This document shows positions 16,981 through 25,957 of a DNA stretch of 64,000 nt, in pieces; the first letter of the stretch is position 1, and the number at the start of each line of letters is the position of its first letter. The stretch is from an uncultured Prevotellamassilia sp. (GTDB lineage Bacteria; Bacteroidota; Bacteroidia; Bacteroidales; Bacteroidaceae): NCBI GenBank assembly GCA_934255485.1, contig CAKQOG010000004.1, forward strand, positions 1 through 64,000, read 5' to 3'. The translations under genes and the position numbers were made by a program. Below the pieces are notes generated by a model that saw only the letters and a program-made list of their open reading frames with translations, was not told the DNA's origin and did not search any database.

Positions 16981-18138
16981 TTACTGAATCTTAACAGTAG
17001 CACGACGGTTGTAAGAGAATGGAGAGAGGTTCATCACACCACCCTTAGCCTCTGTGATGATATTATCACGATTTACACCCATCTTAACGAGTTCGTTAGC
17101 AACAGTTTTTGCACGACGCTCAGAAAGTTTTTGGTTGTATTCAGCAGAACCTGTCTTGCTATCAGCATAACCAGTAACAACAATCTTAGAGTTGTTAGCC
17201 TTAGCATATTCAGCAAGTTCCTTAACATTTACAAGATCCTTGCGGCTTGCAACCTTTGCTGAATTAATGTTGAAGAATACACTTGAAGTAGTACCAACAA
17301 ATTCCTTAGTTGAATTGTTAGTTACAGCCTCATTCTTAGCATTTGCCAACATCTCGCGCAAACGAGCATTCTCGTCTTGTTGTTCCTTTACGCTTTGGTT
17401 GAGAGATTCAACTTGCTCTTTGTTCATTGCCATCAAAGCATCAACATCGGGCACCTTGTCCCAAGTGTGCTTACCAAGATTATAAGTAACACCAAGGTCA
17501 AGAGTCAAATCCTTATCCCAGTGTCTCATCTTAGTTTTCTTGTAGTTGCTCCACTTATCGTTTGTAGCATTGTCGAGAGAACCTTCTGCAGCACCTACAT
17601 GAAGATCTGCAAAGAGTTGAACACGACTACTTATGCGGAAGTTGTTCAACAAACCAGCTGTATAATAAATATCAGCATTCTTTCCATCGCTCCAACGAGT
17701 TGCAACACCAATACCAACGTAAGGAATGAAATTCCAAACGCGAGTCTCGCTATAACCGCAGAACATATTAGAAAGATTGAACATAACATCTTCGTGTACA
17801 TTCAAACTTGTAAAGAGTGGATGATGGTTTTCTGTATAGACCTCTTTACCCTTAATAGCGTCGAACTTAGTACGAAGACCAATACCTGGAGTAAACCACT
17901 TACCTACAGCTACAGTAAAACCTATAGCACCACGATTGTTGCTAAATGGATTCTTGCTTACACCGCTCTCTTGTGAAGAATAGTAAGCCTTGCCAGAAAT
18001 ACCACCGCTAACAAACCAGTTAGCCCAAAATGAGTTTGTTGCTACACTATACTTTTTGGTAGGAACTGCGTCCTGAGCCAAAGCCGTTGAGGTCGAAGCA
18101 AGACCTACAAGGGCAAGTGCAATCATTAATTTTCTCAT
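16981..18138 (-). CDS. OmpA family outer-membrane protein
   Basis: A 385-residue protein with a signal peptide (residues 1-21, ending TALAQ), an eight-stranded beta-barrel region (about 25-215), a short coiled-coil linker (MNKEQVESLNQSVKEQQDEN) and a C-terminal OmpA peptidoglycan-binding domain from about 275. The C-terminal domain has the pattern F-x-INSAKV, TGYADSKTGSAEYNQKLSERRA and the terminal NRRATVKI. It probably ties the outer membrane to the cell wall and is likely abundant. It has its own TATCTTTG promoter and terminator. It resembles the major OmpA-like porins of Bacteroidales. Confidence 0.94.
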   Translation of the reverse strand: MRKLMIALALVGLASTSTALAQDAVPTKKYSVATNSFWANWFVSGGISGKAYYSSQESGVSKNPFSNNRGAIGFTVAVGKWFTPGIGLRTKFDAIKGKEVYTENHHPLFTSLNVHEDVMFNLSNMFCGYSETRVWNFIPYVGIGVATRWSDGKNADIYYTAGLLNNFRISSRVQLFADLHVGAAEGSLDNATNDKWSNYKKTKMRHWDKDLTLDLGVTYNLGKHTWDKVPDVDALMAMNKEQVESLNQSVKEQQDENARLREMLANAKNEAVTNNSTKEFVGTTSSVFFNINSAKVASRKDLVNVKELAEYAKANNSKIVVTGYADSKTGSAEYNQKLSERRAKTVANELVKMGVNRDNIITEAKGGVMNLSPFSYNRRATVKIQ

Positions 18139-18234
18139 AATTAGATGATTTGAAACTATTAATATATTTTGTTTTATTCTTATTTTAAGTATCTGAATGC
18201 GTTAGTTATTATATTTTTCACATTCCACTTACTG

Positions 18235-18267
18235 CAAAGATAATGATATTATATTACAGCGAACAAA
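18235..18267 (-). promoter_or_regulatory. Promoter of the OmpA gene
   Basis: Minus strand TATCTTTG (18235-18242) with TTTG (18264-18267) 21 bp upstream. The leader is about 90 nt, AT-rich. Confidence 0.65.
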
Positions 18268-18394
18268 TTTTTAGCAAAAAAAAATGTTTTTCATTATTAT
18301 TTAATCACTAATTTGCAACATTCATTGTACGTTCGTAACTTTTTACCCACAAAAAAGCATTCTTTTTTAGGCTTTTAGGTTGCTATTCATACCA

Positions 18395-20371
18395 CTATTT
18401 TTCAAACATTTTGTCAGTATTAACTATTATTAATATTGGTTGACCATTTGGAGTCATATTGGGTGTTACGCAAGCAAAGAGTTTCTCTATTAGCAACTCC
18501 ATCTCTTCTTCTGATAGTGCTTGGCCAATAGGCATTGCCACTTTGCGTGCCATAGCTAAAGCGATAATATGCGAAATCGTTTCACTTGCGTTTACCTGTC
18601 CCATCACTGCATCAGCAAGGACTGACTGCACCAATACGGTTGGTGCAATACCCTCTGTTCCCATGGGCACACCCATTACAGAAAAGCTACCCCCTCCCAA
18701 CGGGGAGAGCACGAAACCTATCTCTTGTAATTGGGGCATAATCTGTTCAAGCACAACTGCCTCAGATGGAGATACTTGCAACATTTCAGGAAACAATAGT
18801 TGTTGAGAAGGTGCTTTGTGTGCCTCAAACTGCTTGATATAACGTTCATACAATATGCGTATATGTGCGCGATGTTGGTCGATAATAGCCAATCCAGATT
18901 TCAATGCTGTCACGATATAGCGACCTTGGTATTGCATAAAACCATTTCCAACCTTTTCTTTCCATTGTTCTTGCTCTGACTGCGACAAGGTATCAAAAAA
19001 TTGAGAACTACCCTCTGCTTTATCTGTATCATTCTGATAACGACTTTCTATTTCTATCTCACCATTACCGCTACCTGATTCGAAGTTTGACGAAATAACA
19101 TCCGACACATCGTTTGTTGAAGTTGGAGCATTTAGCTGTGCACTCTCATATACGCTTTGCCAATCAATCGAAACATTATGATGTTGGTTTTTATACTCCG
19201 ATTGCCAAGATTTAGGTTCTTTTTTTTCTGTTTCCTCTTCACTCTCAGCAGACTTAAAAGGATTAAAATTGTTGTTTACATGTACTTGTGGGGGAGCAAT
19301 ACTTGCAGCCGACATCATATCGCCTTCAAAGATAGGAATATCTGGTTTTTCTTCAGTATCAAAATCTATAGCTGGAACAGCACCATATTTGCCCAAAGAT
19401 TCACGTACCGCAGCAAGTAATATTTGAAATATAGCAGAATCGTCCTCAAACTTTATCTCTGTCTTTGTAGGGTGTATGTTCACATCTATCCGTGCGGGGT
19501 CTACCTCAAAACATACAAAGAAAGGCACTTGGTATCCTTCGGGAATTAAGCGTTCGTAAGCCGTTTGTATAGCCTTAGCAAAATACGGGTGCCGCATAAA
19601 GCGTCCATTAACAAACAAAAACTGATGAGCGTTTTTGCGTTTTGCAACTGTAGGTACACCCACATAACCATAAATGCGAGCCAAGGTTGTATCAACATCT
19701 ATCGGCACAAGATGCTTGTCCATACGTGTGCCAAACAAATTAACTATGCGTTTTCTAAAGTTTCCTACCGGAAGGTCGAGCATAATGTTACCAGCCGAGC
19801 GAAGCGTAAAAGCCACATCGGGATGAGCCAAAGCAATACGTTCAAACTCAGTCATTATGTTTGAGAGTTCTGTTTGATTTGACTTCAAAAACTTGCGTCG
19901 TGCAGGAATATTAAAGAACAAATTACGTATAGCAAAATTTGCTCCCACTGGGCAACTAACAGGTTCTTGGCTTACAACTTTCGAGCCTTCTATACTAATA
20001 CATGTGCCCAAATCTTTATCTTGTTGTTTGGTTCGCAATTCCACTTGTGCTACAGCAGCAATCGAAGCCAATGCCTCACCTCTAAACCCCATAGTGCGCA
20101 ATGCAAATAGGTCTGTGGCTTGTTTAATTTTAGATGTGGCATGCCGTTCAAACGACAAGCGAGCATCAGTATCACTCATTCCACATCCATTATCTATCAC
20201 CTGCACCAAAGACTTTCCTGCATCCTCCACCACCACTTGTATGTGTGTGGCTTTAGCATCGAGTGCATTCTCAACCAATTCCTTTATAACCGAGGCTGGA
20301 CGCTGAATAACCTCTCCTGCTGCAATTTGATTTGCTACAGAATCAGGAAGTAGATGTATGATATCGGACAT
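18395..20371 (-). CDS. mutL: DNA mismatch repair protein MutL
   Basis: A 658-residue GHKL ATPase that links MutS mismatch recognition to strand incision. N-terminal motifs: ELVENALDAKA (31-41), DNGCGM near 60, and GFRGEALASI near 93-102. A variable, polar linker covers roughly 350-470. The C-terminal dimerisation domain carries DQHRAHIRILYE at 498-509 where endonuclease-type MutL proteins have DQHAxxExxxxE; the Ala and the catalytic Glu are replaced by Arg and Ile. The Cys/His zinc motifs near the C-terminus are also altered (AMARKVAM, ACVTPNMTPNGQP). It follows the OstA-like gene by 74 bp and may be cotranscribed. Confidence 0.96.
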   Translation of the reverse strand: MSDIIHLLPDSVANQIAAGEVIQRPASVIKELVENALDAKATHIQVVVEDAGKSLVQVIDNGCGMSDTDARLSFERHATSKIKQATDLFALRTMGFRGEALASIAAVAQVELRTKQQDKDLGTCISIEGSKVVSQEPVSCPVGANFAIRNLFFNIPARRKFLKSNQTELSNIMTEFERIALAHPDVAFTLRSAGNIMLDLPVGNFRKRIVNLFGTRMDKHLVPIDVDTTLARIYGYVGVPTVAKRKNAHQFLFVNGRFMRHPYFAKAIQTAYERLIPEGYQVPFFVCFEVDPARIDVNIHPTKTEIKFEDDSAIFQILLAAVRESLGKYGAVPAIDFDTEEKPDIPIFEGDMMSAASIAPPQVHVNNNFNPFKSAESEEETEKKEPKSWQSEYKNQHHNVSIDWQSVYESAQLNAPTSTNDVSDVISSNFESGSGNGEIEIESRYQNDTDKAEGSSQFFDTLSQSEQEQWKEKVGNGFMQYQGRYIVTALKSGLAIIDQHRAHIRILYERYIKQFEAHKAPSQQLLFPEMLQVSPSEAVVLEQIMPQLQEIGFVLSPLGGGSFSVMGVPMGTEGIAPTVLVQSVLADAVMGQVNASETISHIIALAMARKVAMPIGQALSEEEMELLIEKLFACVTPNMTPNGQPILIIVNTDKMFEK

Positions 20372-20445
20372 GATGATTATTTTTATTTTGTTTCTAAATG
20401 ATGGTTCTAAAAAATCTGCAAAGAATATATTTCCCCCTCATTTTC

Positions 20446-22056
20446 TTACAATTTTTGCAAAGGAGCTATTCGCCTAATCGAAGGTTTTAGAGCTGTACCT
20501 TCCTTCTTTCCTCTCCAATTAAAAACATCGTCGGGAGAGAGCGGACGAATGTAGTCGAACCAAGCAAAACCAGGCAACTGCGTTCTCTCACTTGGAGCCA
20601 TACCCAAAGGATAAAAATAGCCATGCGAGGCAGGTGCCCATATTTTGGTTAGTTTTCGGTTGGTCATAAACATGCGTGCCTTTGCTGTTTCTACATAGTT
20701 TTGATATAGAATAGTACTATCCTTCTCAAGGGGATAGTTTACCACCATCACATTGCCAATAGCTTGATTTTCAACTACCTCACCTTTATCATTAAAGTAG
20801 GTGCGCATTTGTTGCGATGCCACTTGGTTGTAATGTACCGAGTCTAACTTTTCGATTGTCAAAGCTTGTCGGTCTACGTAAATAGAGTCTATGGTAGAAT
20901 CGTTTAAGAACGCATTAATTTCTTCGCCCACTATCTGTCTGTCATCGCTCCACACAATAGGGTCACGATAGAGTGTAACCTTTCTCTCTTTCGAAGTAAA
21001 CACCAAAGAGTCTGCCACCATCTGCATATCAGTTCGGTAAGCTCGCGCATGAAAATAGCCATGCAACACTCTATATGCCGAATCTGTTTTCAAATTATAC
21101 GAATACATTCGCAGCGTGTCGGCATGTACAAAGAGCGTATCTTTACCTTGTGAAAAGTCGCGAGCCAAAGCGTGCTTAGTGGCCATAGCCTCGCCTGTGT
21201 TCTCATTATACCATGCGTAATCGCCCGTTAGAATGTTTTTATTCTTCACATCCACGCACGACACATTTTTAAAAGCTTCCATCACCCCTGTGCGCTTGTT
21301 GTAATACACGGTATCTCCCTTCATGGTTCGAGTTCCGTTATACAAGGCATTGTTTTTCAGCAATCTTACCTTTTCGGTCTGCGTGTTGTAATATGCCAAC
21401 TCTGTATAAATACGATCTTTTCCCGAGTATATATTAGACTTACCAACTATTTCAGTCCACTTATTAATGGTGTTGTAGTGCATCGTGTCTGTTACCAAAC
21501 GGAACTTGGGATTTGTTAGTTGCACATTATAGTTGAATGTGGCTTTACGTGTATCTGTGTGATATTCTCCCCAATCAGATTTTAGTATATTGACACCATC
21601 AATCAGTTCTCCTCCATCAAAGTAATAGCCAACGTTATACATGCGATCATAGTTTAAGCTGTCTGTTCGCAACACCTGTTTGCGGTGTGTCATCACCACG
21701 TTCTTTCGCATTTCGGCAATCTGTGTTTCTCCATCATAGTGCAATCGTTCGCCTTTTAAGGTTAAAGTATCACCTTGTACAATATGTACTTTACCAAAGG
21801 CATCGAATGTTTGCGATGCATTATATAGCACAGCGCTATCGCAATGCATCACCATACCAGCATGACTCAGTACCACATTGCCACTTAAGCGTTGTGCACC
21901 ATTCATTTCGCTTTCCGAGAAACGGAGGTTATCAGCATGTTTAAGCACTATGCGTTCATCGGTATGTGTACGTTTTTTTCGTTGCAGTGCCGTATCAGGA
22001 TAAGCGTAGGCTACACATATAGAAAGAGCAAATATATAGAAGAGTAGTTTTCTCAC
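20446..22056 (-). CDS. OstA/LptA-like organic solvent tolerance domain protein
   Basis: A 536-residue secreted protein with a signal peptide (residues 1-19, ending VAYA-YP). The N-terminus, from about 32, has the OstA-like beta-jellyroll pattern (DERIVLKHADNLRFSE, GNVVLSHAGMVMHCDSAVLY, AFGKVHIVQGDTLTLKGERL), with similar strand pairs recurring through about residue 400. This suggests a long LptA/LptD-N-like beta-taco that could carry lipopolysaccharide or another lipid across the periplasm. It is longer than enterobacterial LptA and lacks the LptD barrel. It has its own promoter and precedes mutL. Confidence 0.85.
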   Translation of the reverse strand: MRKLLFYIFALSICVAYAYPDTALQRKKRTHTDERIVLKHADNLRFSESEMNGAQRLSGNVVLSHAGMVMHCDSAVLYNASQTFDAFGKVHIVQGDTLTLKGERLHYDGETQIAEMRKNVVMTHRKQVLRTDSLNYDRMYNVGYYFDGGELIDGVNILKSDWGEYHTDTRKATFNYNVQLTNPKFRLVTDTMHYNTINKWTEIVGKSNIYSGKDRIYTELAYYNTQTEKVRLLKNNALYNGTRTMKGDTVYYNKRTGVMEAFKNVSCVDVKNKNILTGDYAWYNENTGEAMATKHALARDFSQGKDTLFVHADTLRMYSYNLKTDSAYRVLHGYFHARAYRTDMQMVADSLVFTSKERKVTLYRDPIVWSDDRQIVGEEINAFLNDSTIDSIYVDRQALTIEKLDSVHYNQVASQQMRTYFNDKGEVVENQAIGNVMVVNYPLEKDSTILYQNYVETAKARMFMTNRKLTKIWAPASHGYFYPLGMAPSERTQLPGFAWFDYIRPLSPDDVFNWRGKKEGTALKPSIRRIAPLQKL

Positions 22057-22082
22057 TGATTAATTCTTTTTTGTTTTAAATG

Positions 22083-22114
22083 CAAATTTACGACAATAGA
22101 GACAATAGAAACAA
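22083..22114 (-). promoter_or_regulatory. Promoter of the OstA-like gene
   Basis: Minus strand TAAATTTG (22083-22090) with TTG (22112-22114) about 21 bp upstream. The upstream part overlaps the terminator-like hairpin of the M48 gene. Confidence 0.5.
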
Positions 22115-22149
22115 GCATTTAGTAAAAATTGTTTCTATTGCCTCTATCG
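22094..22149 (-). terminator. Hairpin after the M48 protease gene
   Basis: Arms 22094-22114 and 22129-22149 pair over 21 bp with two differences that become G-U pairs only in the minus-strand RNA, consistent with a stem selected in the transcript of the M48 gene, which ends 32 bp before it. Confidence 0.6.
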
Positions 22150-22180
22150 TTATTGCTTTTTTAAAAAAGCCCACCTACAT

Positions 22181-23089
22181 TTATTTTCTTCTTGTAGTCT
22201 TCTTGCTTGAGCCTTTCTTTTTGTTTTTTGAAGACGAGCCCTTTGCTTTTGACTTCGATGCAGAAGAAGTTGTGGTTATAATGGGCTTGTAATACTTAAG
22301 CGCCTCGGGCATCCATCTTTGAATATCAGCAATACGCTTTGCATCAGATGGGTGGTCACTTAAGAATGCAGGAGTGGTGTTAGACGAGCTTGCAGCCATG
22401 CGTTGCCAAAAGTTTGTAGCCACATTGGGGTCGTAACCTGCCATAGCTGCAAATATCAATCCCATGTAGTCGGCTTCGCTCTCGTTCTTACGTGAGTAGT
22501 GTAAACTGCTAAACTTGCTACCCAATCCAAACACATTTTGTGCAACTGCCGATGTGGTAGAACTTACGCCCGTAGAGGTTAGCACCGCACCCAATATTTT
22601 CGAGCCATATTGCGAACGTATTTGCGAACTTAATTGTTCTGCAGAGTGTTTTGCCACAGCATGCGCTATTTCGTGACCAAGCACAATAGCCAATGCACTT
22701 TCATTTTGTGTAATGGGTAACAATCCCTCATATACCACAATTTTTCCGCCAGGCATACAGAAAGCATTGGCGGTATTGTCTTGTACAAGGTTAAACTCCC
22801 ATTGATAGTTCTTTATCTCATTGCTTTGTCCGTGTTCGCGCAGATAAAGTTCTACTGCATTAGCCAAACGCTTCCCTACTCTCTTTACCATAGCTGTATT
22901 AGTGGCATTGGTCGAAGCCTTAGCCGTTTTCATATAGTCGCTATACTCTTTGTTGCTTAGGCTCAACACTTGTTCATCGCTTACCAAAAGGTGTTGTTTG
23001 CGTCCGGTTATGGGCACCGTGTTAGACGTTCCACACGATATCAATGCCATCATGAATAAAGCAGATAAAAATAATCCTATCTTTTTCAT
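22181..23089 (-). CDS. M48 family metalloprotease lipoprotein
   Basis: A 302-residue envelope protease. The lipobox LISC ends at Cys19, so it is a lipoprotein. The zinc motif HEIAH is at residues 139-143, with the third ligand in ESEAD about 55 residues later. The core resembles BepA/LoiP-type periplasmic proteases that clear misassembled outer-membrane proteins. The C-terminal 30 residues are a Ser/Lys/Arg-rich low-complexity tail (KGSSSKNKKKGSSKK) not part of the protease fold. ATG 23089 is preferred over 23161 because it gives a clean signal peptide. Confidence 0.93.
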   Translation of the reverse strand: MKKIGLFLSALFMMALISCGTSNTVPITGRKQHLLVSDEQVLSLSNKEYSDYMKTAKASTNATNTAMVKRVGKRLANAVELYLREHGQSNEIKNYQWEFNLVQDNTANAFCMPGGKIVVYEGLLPITQNESALAIVLGHEIAHAVAKHSAEQLSSQIRSQYGSKILGAVLTSTGVSSTTSAVAQNVFGLGSKFSSLHYSRKNESEADYMGLIFAAMAGYDPNVATNFWQRMAASSSNTTPAFLSDHPSDAKRIADIQRWMPEALKYYKPIITTTSSASKSKAKGSSSKNKKKGSSKKTTRRK

Positions 23090-23128
23090 TATCAGTATGT
23101 TTTTTGTAGATAAATGTATGTTTGTCAA

Positions 23129-23171
23129 AAAGACTTGTCTGCCTCCTTCAGTAGGAAACAAACAAGTCTTT
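23129..23171 (-). terminator. Terminator of the glycogen genes
   Basis: Perfect 10 bp stem (23129-23138 with 23162-23171, arm AAAGACTTGT); on the minus strand TTTTTGAC follows. It is 47 bp after the glgP stop. Confidence 0.75.
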
Positions 23172-23217
23172 ATGTTATATTGTTATGCATGATGCTTGCG
23201 CAACACACGTTTCAATC

Positions 23218-25848
23218 TTAGTTAAACCAACGCACGTAGCAGAAGTCTTGACGGTTTGGCAACATCTTATTCTTTGGATACATGCGGTATGCCACCTTGT
23301 AACTACCAGCAAGATCAACGCTTGCTGTGAGTTCAAAGGTATAGAGATTACCCTCGTGTCCTGTTACGTTCATAGGCATTACGGTATAAATCTCTTCTTT
23401 GCCCTCAGCACCCGACAAGATTACCAAGTCTACACCAATAGCATCGTCAAGGCCTTGTTCGTCAATCACGTGTTTCACAGCAAATTCCTTACCACTGATA
23501 AGTGTACCATTCTGCAAATTTTCGCTCTTTTCGGTGCTTACCACCTTGATGTTGTCCCAACGCTGAGCCACGCTTTCCTTCCATGCAGCAATTTCTTTTG
23601 CCACTTGGTTGTCGTTAGCAGAGAGCACCTTAAAGCGCTTTGCCTCTGGGTTGTAGAAACGATCGTAGTAGTCATCGAGCTGACGCTTCATAGTGTAATG
23701 AGGAGCAATGCCTGCAATAGAGTTCTTCACTGTGCGAACCCAGTTCTCTGAATATCCCTTACGATTGCGAGCATAGTAAAGAGGTATAATCTCTTGCTCA
23801 AGCATTGAATAGATGGTAGATGCATCCAACTTGTCTTGGTAGCCTTGGTTCTCGTAAGTACGGCGGTCGGTCAATGCCCAACCTGCACCTTCGCGATAAC
23901 CTTCGTACCACCAACCATCGAGTACGCTGAGGTTTACCACACCATTCATCAATGCTTTTTCGCCCGATGTACCGCTGGCTTCGAGAGGACGTGTTGGGGT
24001 GTTCATCCAAATATCTACGCCCGATACTAAGCGGCGTGCTACTTGCATATCGTAGTTATCGAGGAAAAGTATCTTACCCATAAACTCGGGACGTTGCGAA
24101 ATCTCGTATATCTTCTTAATCAAGCCTTGACCCGCACCATCAGCAGGGTGAGCCTTGCCTGCAAAGATAAACTGAACAGGATAGTCAGGATTGTTTACAA
24201 TCTTAGACAAGCGGTCGAGGTCTGAGAAGAGTAAGTGTGCACGCTTGTAGGTGGCAAAACGACGAGCAAAGCCAATGAGCAATGCATTAGGATTAATCTT
24301 GTCGAGCAAACTTACAACGAGCGAAGGATCACCTTGGTTTTTCAACCAGTTTTCGCGGAAGCGAGCACGTATATAGTCGATGAGTTTATTCTTCAGCGTT
24401 ACGCGAGTGTTCCAAATTACTTCATCGGGCACATTGTATATCTTCTCCCAAATCTTTTCGTTGCTTTGATCGTGAATATATTCCTTACCCAAGTACTTAG
24501 CATACACAGATTTCCACTCTTTGGCACACCATGTGGGAAAGTGAACACCATTCGTTACATATCCCACGTGGCTTTCCTCTGGGTGTGGGTTGTAAATCTT
24601 AAACCACTCGTCGTGACTACGTTCTGCATGGTCGGGATGAGTGTACGAAGGCATGTAACCTGGCCAAATGCCCTTAAACATTTCGCGAGATACCAAGCCA
24701 TGCAACCAGCTCACACCATTCACCTCTTGACATGTTTTGCATAGGAATGTAGACATGCAGAACTTCTCACTCTTGTCGTCGGGATTGGTGCGACCAAGGC
24801 CCATAAAATCATCCCATGAGATGCCCAAACGAGCGGGGAATTGGTTCATATACTTATTGAACAAGCCCTCATCAAAGTAATCGTGACCTGCAGGCACTGG
24901 AGTGTGTACGGTATAGAGCGAAGAAGAACGAACCAATTCGAGTGCTTGATCGAATGTCAAACCGCTCTCAACATAATCGGCAAGACGTTGCACATTACAA
25001 AGGGCTGCATGACCTTCGTTGCAGTGGTAAATGTCTTTTTTGATACCAAGTTTTTTGAGTGCAAGCATACCACCGATACCGAGCAAATACTCTTGTTTGA
25101 TACGGTTTTCCCAATCGCCACCATAGAGCGAGTGAGTGATACGACGGTCAAATTCTGAGTTCATCTCGTGGTCGGTATCGAGCAAATAAAGTTTGATACG
25201 GCCCACATTAGCCACCCACAGCGCTGCATGTACCATAAAGTTGGGGTAAGGTACATCTACAATCACTTGGTTGCCTTCTTTATCGAGTACACGCTCTATA
25301 GGCAAACGGTCAAAGTCTTGTGCCTCGTAGTTAGCAATTTGCTGACCATCCATCGAGAGGGTTTGAGTAAAGTAGCCATAACGATAGAGGAAACCCACTG
25401 CTACCATATCGACATTGCTATCCGAAGCCTCTTTTAAGTAGTCGCCAGCAAGGATGCCGAGACCGCCCGAATAAATTTTCAGCACGTGGTTCAAGCCATA
25501 CTCCATGCAGAAATAAGCTACCGAAGCGCGGTTTGCATTAGGCTTAACATCCATGTACTTGCGGAAATCGCTATATACGCGATTCATTCTTTCGATTACA
25601 TCGTCGTCTTTCGAGAGTTCGATTAGGCGATCGTAATCGATGCTGCGAAGCAAGTCAATAGGATTGCGATTTACCTTTTTCCAAAGGTCTTCGTCAAGAC
25701 TTGCAAAGAGTTGCAAAGCTTCGGTGTTCCATGCCCACCACAAGTTATGAGCAATTTCGTCGAGTTTTTTCAAAGCCTCTGGAATGTGGCTTTTCACGTT
25801 TACCACCCTCCATGAAGGTTGGTTGGCATTGCTGATTTTAATATTCAT
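23218..25848 (-). CDS. glgP: Alpha-glucan (glycogen) phosphorylase
   Basis: An 876-residue GT35 enzyme that releases glucose 1-phosphate from glycogen or maltodextrins, using pyridoxal phosphate. The N-terminus (about 15-130) is the DUF3417 domain typical of the archaeal/bacterial short GlgP subgroup (HNLWWAWNTEAL). The catalytic part contains YVTNGVHFPTW, GFARRFATYKRA and the PLP site EASGTSGEKALMNG, with the Schiff-base Lys in GEKA. A family-typical extra C-terminal beta region (VDLVILSGAEGKEE) follows. It lies 109 bp after glgA, so synthesis and breakdown of the same polymer are cotranscribed. Confidence 0.96.
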   Translation of the reverse strand: MNIKISNANQPSWRVVNVKSHIPEALKKLDEIAHNLWWAWNTEALQLFASLDEDLWKKVNRNPIDLLRSIDYDRLIELSKDDDVIERMNRVYSDFRKYMDVKPNANRASVAYFCMEYGLNHVLKIYSGGLGILAGDYLKEASDSNVDMVAVGFLYRYGYFTQTLSMDGQQIANYEAQDFDRLPIERVLDKEGNQVIVDVPYPNFMVHAALWVANVGRIKLYLLDTDHEMNSEFDRRITHSLYGGDWENRIKQEYLLGIGGMLALKKLGIKKDIYHCNEGHAALCNVQRLADYVESGLTFDQALELVRSSSLYTVHTPVPAGHDYFDEGLFNKYMNQFPARLGISWDDFMGLGRTNPDDKSEKFCMSTFLCKTCQEVNGVSWLHGLVSREMFKGIWPGYMPSYTHPDHAERSHDEWFKIYNPHPEESHVGYVTNGVHFPTWCAKEWKSVYAKYLGKEYIHDQSNEKIWEKIYNVPDEVIWNTRVTLKNKLIDYIRARFRENWLKNQGDPSLVVSLLDKINPNALLIGFARRFATYKRAHLLFSDLDRLSKIVNNPDYPVQFIFAGKAHPADGAGQGLIKKIYEISQRPEFMGKILFLDNYDMQVARRLVSGVDIWMNTPTRPLEASGTSGEKALMNGVVNLSVLDGWWYEGYREGAGWALTDRRTYENQGYQDKLDASTIYSMLEQEIIPLYYARNRKGYSENWVRTVKNSIAGIAPHYTMKRQLDDYYDRFYNPEAKRFKVLSANDNQVAKEIAAWKESVAQRWDNIKVVSTEKSENLQNGTLISGKEFAVKHVIDEQGLDDAIGVDLVILSGAEGKEEIYTVMPMNVTGHEGNLYTFELTASVDLAGSYKVAYRMYPKNKMLPNRQDFCYVRWFN

Positions 25849-25957
25849 AATATAAAATATTGAGCCTTTGTTTGCGCCTCATGTTCAAATGTTTTTAGGA
25901 TAGACGAGTACGTTCTTCGAAAGGCTTTTTTTACTTTAGGTTAGTATATTGTTCTAT

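Noticed and set aside
23836..25437. Several plus-strand frames inside glgP
   Set aside because: They lie opposite a well-supported phosphorylase gene, have no recognisable domains, and follow from its codon use.
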